From: Mytilisepta virgata
Taxonomy: Eukaryota; Mollusca; Bivalvia; Mytilida; Mytilidae
Assembly: GCA_028015205.1 (NCBI GenBank)
Contig: JAPWFG010000019.1
Coordinates: forward strand, 682,001 to 746,000
Length of the DNA stretch: 64,000 bases
Direction of reading: 5' to 3'
Position 1 is the first letter of the stretch, and each line of letters opens with the position of its first letter. The notes beneath the pieces are model-generated. The model had not been told where the DNA came from and searched no databases. It saw only the letters and a list, made by a program, of their open reading frames with translations. Shown here in pieces: positions 10,738 to 22,350 of this stretch. The position numbers and the translations under genes were made by a program.

Positions 10738-13700
10738 AATTATATAATTAATGCATCATATCAAGGACTAATATACTTTTATTATAGTGTAAATCAATTT
10801 TACATATTTAAGACACAGATGATACAAGTAGTCCGAAGTACAACATGTCTCTGCATTTTATCATCATAAAAATCCTACCATAACAAATAGTTTGATGCAT
10901 TTGTATCCTTTGTACATTTTTAACATTTATTTCTCTTCGGTAATGACAAACAAGTGACAAACAACTGAAATGAAAATAAGGAAATCAAACCAACAAAATT
11001 ATTATAAATCAAGGAAAGAAAAATAGGATCGAAAATTACCTCAGAATAGATAAAAATTCAGAGAGATCTTGAACTATACAGTTTTCCTACATTGTTTATA
11101 GTCAATGGTGCCCCTGCTGATTGACTTACGTCCCTGTGCATATGCCCTCCTCAGCTGTTACTATAACGGTATTGGCGTAAAATTTATTGTATATTTTGAA
11201 TGCACATGTCTGCATTACACGTCATCATGAACAAAACTGGAATCGTTGAATGTAATTTCAAAGCGGCAGATTCTCCATATAAGGGTGCTACGTTTTTTAT
11301 ATACTTATTTTAACATTTTCAATATAATTACGGTTTATTTGTATTGAAATACTAATTACAAATGAAGTGAGCAATTACAGTTATCATTTCAGCCTGCATA
11401 ACTAAGTCGGAACATTGATTTGTCTTTTCCATGTAAAGAAATCTCCCCATAAATCAGAAATAAATATTGTTTGTTCTATTACATAATCAAAATGTTCTCA
11501 TGTCAAATGGTAACAAACTTGTACTTAACTTCTTATATTAGATCCCTTGATATCTGCTAGAGAGCGAATTCAATAACTGTAGACCATTCAAGATCTATGT
11601 TCTATCGTTAATAGAATATTGACTGAAATTTTAGAAAGCATACGAAAGCATACGAAATACTCATTTTCTTTTATTAAAGGATAAACTTTTCCTATTGGAT
11701 TGATCAGCACAAAATGTTTTATGTTAGTAGTATACAGAAGTACATGTATATATAAAGATTTTTCAGTGAAGATTCTCAATGAGGAGAATTATAGCCATTC
11801 TGTGGCCTTTCAATTTATTTTTAAAAAAAATTCAGTTTTAAATTTTTTATGATAAAACATTAGTATACGTTCAAAAAAACTGTGATTAACCACTGCGATT
11901 TTTATACGCTCTTTTAAATAGGTGTATCGTCTTACATTAAGAAAAAGATTCTATGAATAACTGTTGTCGTTTACGTCCTGGAGTTTTTAGTCAACAGAGC
12001 ATTTGATGAGTTTGGACAGTGTTGGAGGACAGGTTTGTCAGTAGATTATGGGAACAAACTTCTGGTCAGTCTGTTCTAATTTCTTATCAAGTTAAGTATC
12101 ATAAAAGAGCTAATTTAAGAAAGTGATAAACATGTTGTGGTTGAAAAAAAGCTACTCCACTAATCAGCTCAATACACTCAGTAGTGGGGTTATTGTAGTA
12201 TATAGATCACATTTTAAGAATTATGCTTTTGTTGTAAAAATTACAATTTACTAGACCTTCAATACAAGAATTTCATTTCATATCATATGTTTATATTTTT
12301 TTTTTCATTTCAATGATGAAGTTGTCACTGAAATTTAAGTTTCTGCGAGATCATATACCAGATTACAAGTCTGTTTTGTTTGTCCTTTATACCGCAAATC
12401 CATATTGTCTGTTCTCAACTTGAGGATGTTCTCATGTAACTCAAACTGGGGTTTAACCGTTATTTCTTACACCATCTTTCTAAGTAAATCTTTCATCGGT
12501 ATCTTTTTGTGTTGCATTCAATTTTCAGTGTTTTTTTTCCATGTTTTGTGAAGCAATAAGGCTTTGTTAAGACCATCGTTTTGTGACTGTTATATATTTT
12601 TGATTTGTCATGTGTCTCTGCTTTTAGTATATTCCAACAAGAAATTGGAACGTTTGCAATTAAAATTAAAGCAAGTTTGCAACAGAATCTTTTAATTTCT
12701 GTCATAAAAGAGAAGATTTGGAATGAAGAAATTATATCTAAAATCTCATATAAAATTATCTTTTGTTTTCGTCTGTGAGCTTTTGATGAATTGCGCAAAA
12801 ATACAATTAAAGTCAGACGCTGATTCAGTTGAATTTATAAATCAAATTCTATGAAAATCCATATTTTTCTGTTGTCATAAGTGGTTTGATCACATTGATA
12901 AGTTCACAACTACTGGAAACATTTACAAAAGGAAAAATAATGTTAACATGGACAGGAAAAATGGGCTTCATAACTTGACAGGCTATCATTATTATAACTA
13001 TAAAATGTCAATTATCTCAGAAAAACGTTGACAGATAGCGTAACTACGGAAACTGATTTCCAAATATATCGTTATTCAATGCAAATACCAATTATCTTAA
13101 GAAATTTCAATACCCTTTTAACGATATCACACGTATGATTTGCCAAAGATAGTACTGAGACAAAACAGCAATTTTACAAAAGTTTGTATAATTAATGGAA
13201 TAGATGCCATTACAGATACCGTGTATTGCTTACATATTGTCAACGTTAGAAATACATTGTTCCACCATATAATAATTTAGATAAAATGCGTCTATAACAT
13301 GTTGCCAACAAATCGGTTTATATGAGGAAAATGGTTTGTATGGATTCAATTAAGACTAGGAGAAAGATTGATCTAACAAACAATTTAAGTGTGTCTGTTA
13401 TATAGATAACACTCGGAAGAAGCAGCATAAACAATAAACATTTAAAAGACAGATTTTGATAAACTTCCTGTGTACATTTTATCACGACAGAATCTGTCAA
13501 AGACGAACATGTGGAAAGTCGCTACAAGAAACCAAATGTATAGCAATATCAAAGTTCAGCGTTTATTCATGAAACATACATGTAACTGTTATATTGACAT
13601 AATTAGGACATTCTGCAAAGGTAAACACGCGAACGTTCGATGCCAATTAATTTAGTAAGGATACTACATTAATGCATAGACATACAAATTCAAACAGTTA

Positions 13701-14190
13701 TAAATGTATATACATGGGTTTCTCGTTAGAGACTTATAGCGAAAAATGGAAGAGTACGATTGGACTAGCCTTTCCACTGTCATGCACAGTGTAACCTTTG
13801 TAGAATTAGACTTCATATGAAAATATAAGAACAGACCGGGAAAAAATCAAGGGTGATACCATTCTCCATTTGAATTCCGAAGATCTGTTGGAAAAAAGTT
13901 CTTCAAACTCTATAAATCATTGTCGACATGGGACTTTCTGGAACAAATGCTTGTTATTTGGATACAGTTTTGAAAAATGGACAATGGACTATTCTATTTA
14001 AATTTGATTTCAACCAGCCTAGGGGAGATATTTTATGTTTCATTATATTTTCTTATTCACATATGTGGTAATGGATATCGTCCGGATCAACCAACATAAT
14101 TGTAAACTAGATGAAAGTAGTCGGAAAAGACAGCTTTCTCCGCATTCACCACATGTTGTATCAAGTGCACCAGTTTAACAATGATATGTC
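10738..14190. other. Gene-free stretch
   Basis: No frame with a recognisable domain occurs. The longest (12493-12798, minus) is 101 codons of AT-driven composition. No clear repeat ends are visible. Confidence 0.5.
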
Positions 14191-14194
14191 TGAC

Positions 14195-14530
14195 TAAAGG
14201 CACAGGTTTTGAAAAATTAAAGTCTTAAACCTTTTTGCTCATCTACGTATGGTGTATAACAATACTGTATAGAAATAGAGTGCATAAATTGAAAAATAAA
14301 ATAGGAGTTTACGTCAGAAGCTTAAATTGACAATTTTCAAAGTTCGACCCTTGTGTGCCACAAGTTTAGAAAAATCAAAATTCTAAAACCTTATTGCGCA
14401 TCTAAAGGTTATATGCGACCATTCTATATAGAAATTAAATTCTTAAACCCAAAAATGAACGGGGGCGTTAATGTCATAAGAAATTGTGACGGGCTGACGG
14501 ACGGAGACAATCGCAATAAATACATGTTGT
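14195..14530 (+). mobile_element. Partial copy of hairpin-ended element (family 3)
   Basis: Two degenerate units carry the signature pieces 'AATACTGTATAGAAATA', 'TTCGACCC(T)TGTGTGCC' and 'AAAATTCTAAAACCTTATTG'. They are followed by the 3' block GTCATAAGAAATTGTGACGG and GACGGACGGAGACAATCGC. The same order of blocks occurs at 35030-35680 plus 39705-39760, which defines the family. The 3' hairpin found in the other copy is missing here. Confidence 0.65.
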
Positions 14531-14786
14531 ATGTTCTCTTCAGAAAATGAGTTTATTTATGTTTTGTTAAATTTTCATATTATAAATAGTGAACATCGTC
14601 CGAAATACAATTGTAACAAAAAAAATACACCACCTTTTAAAACACAAAAAAAAAATATAGTGAAAATCTTTATTGTCGTTTGAATAAATTAGGGTGAATT
14701 TTATTCAGTTTGCAATACATATTTTTTTAAATTGATATCGTTAAATTAGAAGACTATTTATTAAAAAATAACAGCTTTATCAATAG

Positions 14787-15205
14787 ACAACTGATGACAA
14801 ATTTCGTCTGAGCGACCATATATTAAAAATTGAAATGGGTAGGTACCAAAACATACCCAGAGAACAAAGGTTATGTACACAATACTCAGTAATTGAAGAC
14901 GAATATCACTTCTTCTTAAAATGCAAAATTAATAGTCCTATCAGAGATAATCTTATTACTAAAATAAAACAAAATAATCCTAACTTCTCACATCATATAC
15001 TGCCATTTGAAAAATTAAAAATAGTCCTTAATCCTCAACTTGAAATGTTGCCTTATGTTTTCGACTTTATAAAGCAATCATTAGAATTGCGAAAATGAGG
15101 TCCACGTCGGTTACATGTTTTCAGATTCTATGTTTATATTATGTATTTGTACCTGAATGTCATATTGAATTTATGTACGATTTGTATGTGCTATTAATAA
15201 AGTAA
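14787..15205 (+). pseudogene. LINE ORF2 C-terminal fragment with 3' UTR
   Basis: An open frame from about 14790 to the stop at 15096-15098 encodes the C-terminus of a non-LTR retrotransposon polyprotein. The segment GRYQNIPREQRLC is followed by IEDEYHFFLKC, matching the Cys/His-containing tail (R-x-C ... EDE-x-HF-x-L-x-C) common after the reverse transcriptase of many animal LINEs. One expected Cys is Tyr here. The reading starts after an in-frame TAG, and nothing upstream shows RT motifs, so this is a 5'-truncated copy. An AATAAA at 15196-15201 ends its presumed 3' UTR. The assignment rests on motif memory, not a search. Confidence 0.65.
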
Positions 15206-17339
15206 AGTTAAACTAAAACCTTTTTTATTCAAACTTTTAACTAAATGAAATTATATATAATCTTACACATGAACAGTTCACAAATTATGTACATATATCT
15301 GTATATTGTGCCAACTCTTTGTAATCCTTTATGAAAGGCAGGGATTTGGAAAGGACGGGAAATTTAAGACTGAATAAAATCTTGAAAAATGTGAATATCT
15401 CAGAAGTTTCAATATCTTATTGATGCATTGATACAAGGAAGTATCTATAAACAAGCGTATTGAATTTAACTGTGAAATACAAAATTGAGCAAGGATAATC
15501 TTATATATAATAATATTTATATTTTACATTTTCTTCAGTATATACAAAAAAAGTCATGTTCATAAAAAAGTATGACCAGCTGATCAATCAAAGAGGATCC
15601 CAGAAATTATACAATTCACACGTCTATGTGAATTTAACGTTTGAAATATTTCAGTGTCTAAGAATACGTGATTGGAGATAAATATTTTCAAATGACCTAG
15701 CCTAAGCAAGAAAAGTAGTCAATTAATCATTGATTTTTCTTTATTTTCTCTTATCTTTGTGTTTTTTAGTTATTGAAAAGAAGCGAAGAAATGTTTGACC
15801 GAACAATGTTATCAACAATATACAAATGTTGGCTCGGTATAAAATTCATAACGTGAAACTATTGGATGGGATTTATTGTTAGTAAATAGTAACGACCACA
15901 ACAAAAGGAAAATCGAACATAAGTTAAATCTATAACCTTGATAAACAAATTAGCAAGGACTAACTAAATACAAAGATGCAAGGATATTTAGATTTTTAAA
16001 GAAAATCGATTATTCACTTTTAAGTCCATTGTAAATACCAAAGAAGAAGTGTGTGACAATTATTAGCACACTGGTGAGCTATTAGATTCTACGTTCTTAT
16101 AAAAATATGAATAATTATTATAAACTATATAATACGTGTGTAGTATCCATCGCATCTCGGTATTCCGATGATTATGGCTGAGGAAAAAATAAGTTAAAAT
16201 TGGCTTTTCTTAACCAAATGAACAAGTTGGCATGTACTTTAGAGGAATGATTCTTTATCTCAAAATGAATTTAAATTGCTCTGCCTGTCGTCACTGAATT
16301 TCAATACTGCGTTTCTTAGATGGTCATGTTTCAATGATGGCCTTTCCTTCTATTACATATGTCAAAATGTATTTTTTAAAATATAAAATTCTCTGAAAAT
16401 ACTAGACTAGTTGATACCAAACGTCGGTTCAAAGGATTTAAAAATTACCCACAGCTTTCCCGTTTTTCTGAATTACAAGGATATTGAACAAAAGAAAAGA
16501 GATGAATAGAATATTATTTTTCATATTTATAGTATAATACTTGGTTATTTATTAGTCACCAATACAATGTCGTTATGTATCTTGTTTCTTTTATTTCGAT
16601 TCCTGCAGAACATCACAGGTAAAACGAAGCCGCGCTTATACAAGTAGTTTCCACAATACAAAAAAAACTATTTTCCTGTGATCACTGTGACGTAAATAAA
16701 TCTTAATTTCAAGGTTTTTCTTTTTAAAAGAAAGGAACATTTATAAGATGATTTGAAATTTTCACAACATAAATATATTTGTACTACAATTGTTAGCAGA
16801 AAATCACCTCACATTAACAGGTATTATATTTTACTGACGTCTCGGTATATTATTAAAGACCGTTCAATTTTTCTTTTCCAATATGTCAAAAAGATTAAAT
16901 TAGTAGGTCTGTTAAAAGATAATTGAAATACTGCCAAACTTAAAATATGAATTTTAAATACTCAGTCATGCTTTTTTAGTCCAAATTACTCTTACTAGCA
17001 AAATGGATCAGTCATTTGAATTGCTACCTTAAATTGCCGTGAGATATTCAATGGATATCATAGTGGCTGTAAAGTAAAAGGTACTATACATTGTAATTGT
17101 AAAACTATTTTTATGTGTTACTTTGTCTTTATTTTTAATCAGTTAACTTATTTATTTATTCGAACATAATATTCATTAATTTATTCAAGTGATGTACTTC
17201 AATGAATAATAATAAAATTGGACGGACAGTGTGGAGTCGACTACGATAATTAACTTTTTTTTCTGTTAAAATAATAGTCTTTCCATTCTTAGATTTCATA
17301 GTTGTTAAAACAACATATTTATATAGTTTGTTTCGTTGC
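15206..17339. other. Upstream flank of the alpha-kinase gene, no gene seen
   Basis: No coding frame or defined repeat is visible. A non-coding first exon and promoter for the downstream gene may lie here, because a splice acceptor precedes its start codon, but I cannot place them. Confidence 0.45.
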
Positions 17340-17341
17340 AG
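17325..17341 (+). promoter_or_regulatory. Likely 3' splice site in 5' UTR of alpha-kinase gene
   Basis: A pyrimidine-biased run ends in TTTGTTTCGTTGCAG at 17341, 13 bases before the ATG at 17355. This suggests the coding exon is preceded by an intron and an untranslated first exon further upstream. Confidence 0.5.
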
Positions 17342-17354
17342 ATCCATGTAAATC

Positions 17355-18347
17355 ATGGGACAACAGGTCAGTGTGGAGACCTTAACCACAAGGGACACGG
17401 ATAAAACCAGTTTATATTGGTGCAGCTTTGAGCCATATCCACACAAAGTGGGGAAACGCAAGCTTACTTATCTTGGAGTATTGAATGGTGATGGCCCTAG
17501 AAAAGGGGAAAAATGTATCGTCAAAGCATTTCGAAATGGGTGCGGAACGTATGAAGATTGGCTAGCTGAGAGGGAAAGATCACACTACTCGAACCAAATT
17601 GCAAGACGTTTCCAAAAAGATCTTGAAACTCAAGGAAAAACAGTGAAAATGCATTTTACTATTCCATTAATGGTAGAAATCGATGAAGTCTCTAATTACA
17701 TGTGTGTGTCCTTAATGATCGGAAAGCCGCACAAAAAGATGAAAGAATTGGAGGTCGTGTCCCTGGAACCGTATTACGAGAATGACTTTAAGGTTTTTAA
17801 ATCTGATAAAATGAGATCCTTTGAAACAACATTATGTGAAGCTTTTACACATTTCAGTTGGTATGATAGTAATGGCGAGATTATCGTAATAAATCTGAAA
17901 GGCGTTCGAAATATGAATCAATATGATTTTACTGTTCCCATTATTCATTCCAAGGACAGGAATTACGGGGCAACAGATTTGGGAACAAAGGGCATCAAAG
18001 ATTTCTTTAGAGAACACCAGTGCAATGAAATTTGCAATAATTGGCCACGACCAGATCGCATATCAGTGAACTCGGATGATCCCGATAAAAGCCCCATAGA
18101 ACGCTTTCAAATCCATCCACTAGAATCAGTAAAACCAAAGTTTGGCTACAGCAATAACTTGTGGAATCCGGAGCTACATAGATTTTACATACAGAATATA
18201 AACAAAGACGAAACGGTACATTGTCAAAAAGCAAATTCCTGTTTTTGTGAGTTTTTCCGCCTTCCATGCCAACACACTGCCAGTCATAATTCGGCATTTA
18301 TTTACAATAAGAACCAACCAAAGGATGCGATGGGAAATTTTTTATAA
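17355..18347 (+). CDS. Alpha-kinase (MHCK/eEF2K family) domain protein, probable pseudokinase
   Basis: The 330-residue product carries one alpha-kinase domain at about residues 38-230, with all coding sequence in one exon. Landmarks in order are: CIVKAF with the expected ATP lysine K57; LEPYYENDFKVF (E138), matching the family's E-x-Y nucleotide-binding strand; EAFTHFSWY with zinc-ligand H166; VINLKGV, where most members have VDxQGV; TVPIIHS, where most have TDPQIHS; GATDLGTKGI, the glycine loop; and FFREHQCNEIC with zinc ligands H221, C223 and C227. The two aspartates expected at the active site are therefore Asn180 and Val194, which argues for a dead kinase, although D191 lies close by. A C-terminal tail (231-330) has a Cys/His cluster (C290, C296, C298, C305, H307) of unknown role. 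MGQQVS fits the MGxxxS N-myristoylation pattern, so membrane tethering is plausible. A good acceptor sits 13 bases upstream and AATAAA 143 bases downstream. Family assignment is firm; inactivity and myristoylation are inference. Confidence 0.88.
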   Translation: MGQQVSVETLTTRDTDKTSLYWCSFEPYPHKVGKRKLTYLGVLNGDGPRKGEKCIVKAFRNGCGTYEDWLAERERSHYSNQIARRFQKDLETQGKTVKMHFTIPLMVEIDEVSNYMCVSLMIGKPHKKMKELEVVSLEPYYENDFKVFKSDKMRSFETTLCEAFTHFSWYDSNGEIIVINLKGVRNMNQYDFTVPIIHSKDRNYGATDLGTKGIKDFFREHQCNEICNNWPRPDRISVNSDDPDKSPIERFQIHPLESVKPKFGYSNNLWNPELHRFYIQNINKDETVHCQKANSCFCEFFRLPCQHTASHNSAFIYNKNQPKDAMGNFL

Positions 18348-18489
18348 GAAAAAGATTGTTGGGAAAAGGTAATGGAACATATGGGTAAAATAATCAAAAT
18401 GTGCAGGTCGCATTTTCTGTTAGTGCTATGTATAAAATGTTGTTGAAATTATATTTGTTACATATATTAAGGAGCAATTATGATGTTTT

Positions 18490-18495
18490 AATAAA
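18490..18495 (+). terminator. Polyadenylation signal, alpha-kinase gene
   Basis: AATAAA lies 143 bases past the stop codon. Further AATAAA or ATTAAA hexamers occur downstream (near 18587 and 19615), so alternative 3' ends are possible. Confidence 0.5.
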
Positions 18496-18499
18496 ACAA

Positions 18500-21400
18500 A
18501 ATCATTGCTTCTGGTTGTGATGTTTGTACATGTTGAATGCTAAAATAACACTTCACTGTGAAACAATTTACAAATATTTATTTTTATTAAAGTGGAGTCT
18601 ATATTTGTCAATACTCTAAAATACGTATTCCTTTAGAAAAACATGGGTGATGTTTTTTAAAATTTTGGAAATAATGTTTTGGACAATTTCAAATTATCTC
18701 ATATATTAAGCATTTTCAAAGACGTCAAATGTAACGTGATTAAGTGTTAATGCTTGTTTTTATTATTAGTTGTGTGATATATATTATAAACAGTTTTCAC
18801 ACAGAATTAAATGTGAATTACTAATAAAAGGTTATCAAATATTGCAAATGGCTGAACATAGCTAAGAAGTATTGTAGGTTTTCATGTAATATTTCCATGG
18901 CTATTGACACTTATATATTGTTTTATACTCATCCTGATATAAAGCGGGACACACACCCTAGCAGGCTTGGAACGATGCCATCTTTATTTCTAATATTCAA
19001 GAATTGTTTAAATGCAATTTATAACCAGATATTAAATATGCCCTGATATCACCACGAATGTGATGAACCAATTAGTCCAGGGTATACCTATCGCTTCAGT
19101 CATGAAAACTGACATTAGTACTTATTTCAAACCGTTGGGTTTGGCACAAGATTCAGTCGATACAAAAGGTACATATTAGAAAAATCTGTTACAGATAGAC
19201 TTTATATTTTGGTTGTCACTAGACATATACAGTGATATAAATATATTATTCCTTTTAACTTCATTAGCATATCATATTCTATCGGCTGTGTATTACTATA
19301 CAAAGTGATGCCGTCCAAAGGCGGAAATATCTTGACTAATCTATACATATTTTGTAGTTAAGAAAAACCCATGCTTGTTGTAATTTTAGTGCATTAATGT
19401 ATGTTTAAGTGATGTTAAAGCTTAGTAATTTTGAAGAAGTAAATTTGAAGACAGCATTTATTACTGAAGTTCGTAGAATGGTGTAAATAAGAAAACAAAC
19501 TAACCAAATACAAGTACTGATATATCTGTTGTTTTTCACTGATGTTACTGTGTTGTAATATTTTAGGTTAATATTTATATTGTTGAGAGATATAATTTAT
19601 TGTTTAATTCTATAAATAAAGTTGATAATAGATACCTTCTGTTCAGTTGTTTTTATAGATGCCAAATAAACAATAGGAAGTGAAGATTAAGGTTATTTGT
19701 CTTCAGCTGAAACTTTTTATAGAAAGTAAGGAAATGTGCGTTGCTGCTATAATTCTGCATTACGTGTATTAAGAGTCATTCTCACGGTATAACATCTTGT
19801 GAAGAGGATTTCTGGTGGAAAACCCAGTTATTACATTGATGGTAAACGATTTGTAAGCCATGTAATTCCACTTTGACTTCTGTGCTTATCTTCAGTTTGA
19901 ATTTGATCTTTTAAGCATTCCAAGAACAAGCAGGGTCTGTATATGGCCTTGCAATATATCATTATTTACCTATACAATGACTCTGTAATGTAGCATGGAA
20001 TAAATGTCTTGTACTTCTAGTCTTGGAGAAATTGTCTTATTATAACACAATTGTCTGTTAAAAGCGAACATAAAAGGAGCAGTGCTTTTTAATCAAGTCT
20101 GTTGGTTAAATGTGAAGGTGATTATTGAGCCTGAATCTTAGAAAATAACAATCCAAAGATACTAATATTAGATATAGTAAATTTATACTATGCTGTATAC
20201 GACGCATTTCAAGGAGTTACCTCTCATCAGCAGAATTAAAACCGAAAAATTTGGAAGACCAAAAACCAAACTTATTTTAAACAAAAAGTACTCGTAACCA
20301 AAAACACCGAAATAGGAAGCCAAATTTCAGCTAAGGAGATCTATCATGTGCAATACAAGGAATAAACCCTTAGTATTTCTATTATTTTTTAATTTTGCAA
20401 AATACTGGTAATTTCTGTAACACATCAATGAATAATCATGTCTGACGACTGGGTTGGCGAATACCATCGAGGACCTAGGGTCCACATTGCAGAAATAAAT
20501 AAAGAAATAAATATTGGTATGGCATCAACCCTGAAAGAGAAGCTGATAAGAACAAAAAGATTATCGTACACCCTTTTAACACACTTTATTGTTCCTTATT
20601 TTTTTTTAAAAAGTTCGGAAGATATTTAACCTTAACAAATATGTTGATATCAAAACCATACTACCAAGTATAATATACAAATGCTATTGGATTTTGATAG
20701 CCGCATTAAGATATGGCGGGGGCAATATGGTATGACCACCCTTCTTTGCACCTGTTACAGTGACAGGACTAATAAACAAAGAGACAAACAGTAAAAAAAT
20801 ACTACTTGATACGAAAGATTAAGTATCTAATAACGAATAATTGCTGATAACTGACGATTTTTAATCATTGTCTGGAATTTACATGTAAGGAGCATGTTGG
20901 ATAATTTAACATTCTGTATTCGGATGTACCTGTCCTATGTCAGGACCCTGTATTTTAAGTGATTTTCTCTCACCTTTTTCTTATTGGTATAGTAACGTGT
21001 ATTGAATTTTATACCAATGTTCTCGAAAACCATTTACTTGTCTTACAGGTGAAATTTTGCTCTTATAAAAGCTCATCAAACGACCCCAAGATGTTATCTA
21101 TATTTTCCATACAAATGCTTGATCCAATGGAAACCTGCCGTTCAAAACCACATATCTCCATATTTTGATATTCGCAGATATATATTTTCGCTTATCGGAA
21201 ATAACAAAAATCTAAACATTTATTAGGGAAATCAGGCCATTTCATGTTAAGTAAATGTTAATATTCTCAGTCAAAGAATGTCAAAGATTAATTTGGACTC
21301 GTCATCAAACGACCAAAGTTAAGGAACAAAGCAAATGGGCGGAAAAAAAACATGCCATACAAACACTACAGAACTAAAACAAAAAATAATAAATACATAG

Positions 21401-22350
21401 AAAAACAAAGACAATTAATACAAAAACTAAATCATTTCCGGTTTAAACACCGAATAAAAAAGAAAGTAGAACAATTTGGTCAAAATATGGATGGCAGCGC
21501 CAGTTATTGACGAAATCTCAAACATTAATACATTTAATTTATTACCACTAATTTTATAACGAAGAAAACATACAGATTATAACCTTCTGGGATTATCCTG
21601 ATTTATAATGCCATCGACCTCCAGTGCTTACAGAATAATTGAATGCCAGTTGAATGATGTTATGAAGCATATTAATTAAAGAAAAGAAGATTTCAAGGTT
21701 GTTCTGTTATACTTCGTACAGTACAGCTACAGCCACAACATATGATATCTATTTCTTTTAAATAGTCAGTTCAAGATTTCAATAAGAAATAAAACGTTCT
21801 AATAGAGAATGTAAAGGTTGTCATACTTAGTGTGTATATACACCATGATAATGAATTTTTCAATGAATTAAAAACTTCTGCGGTCCAATTTAAATGCATA
21901 TGAATTTAAATGTCTCTTCAGTAAAAGATTCTTCCATGATGTAAGTAAATATTATTGAAGAGAATTTTTGGTATAATAACGTCTCTAATTATCAATAACA
22001 GCTTACCGAAGCAATAGAATTCAATGGAAAGTCCATTCATAAGATGACAAACCATTGAAAAAACAATTTGGTGAAAACATCATAAAAAAATACAACAAAG
22101 AGATACCCAAAGAGATAAAACGTACGTAACAAACCAACGAGAATCACAAACACTAAAGCACTCACGATGTATGACACTAGGTGCTTCGGAAGGTAAGCAT
22201 GTCCTGCTTCGTTCATTTTTAGTAGATGAAACCCTGTAAGGTGAATCTAATCTAATTTGTGAAATAGAAACTATTTCGAGCGCACGAGGTCTAAATAATT
22301 CTCTATATGGAACCAACCGGGCTATTTACTTAACAGGAAAACCCTGCTCT
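18500..22350. other. Downstream flank without supported gene
   Basis: Mostly featureless AT-rich DNA. A short frame at 20438-20629 (+) begins MSDDWVGEYHRGPRVHIAE and has less repetitive composition than its surroundings, but no domain is recognised. At about 22160-22330 a segment with GGTGCTTCGGAAGGTAAGCA resembles a dispersed bivalve repeat I recall, without definable ends. Confidence 0.45.

Noticed and set aside
17156..17461. Minus-strand 101-codon frame overlapping the alpha-kinase start, and other antisense frames within 17832-18297
   Set aside because: They are shadows of the alpha-kinase coding sequence and its flank with no motif of their own.
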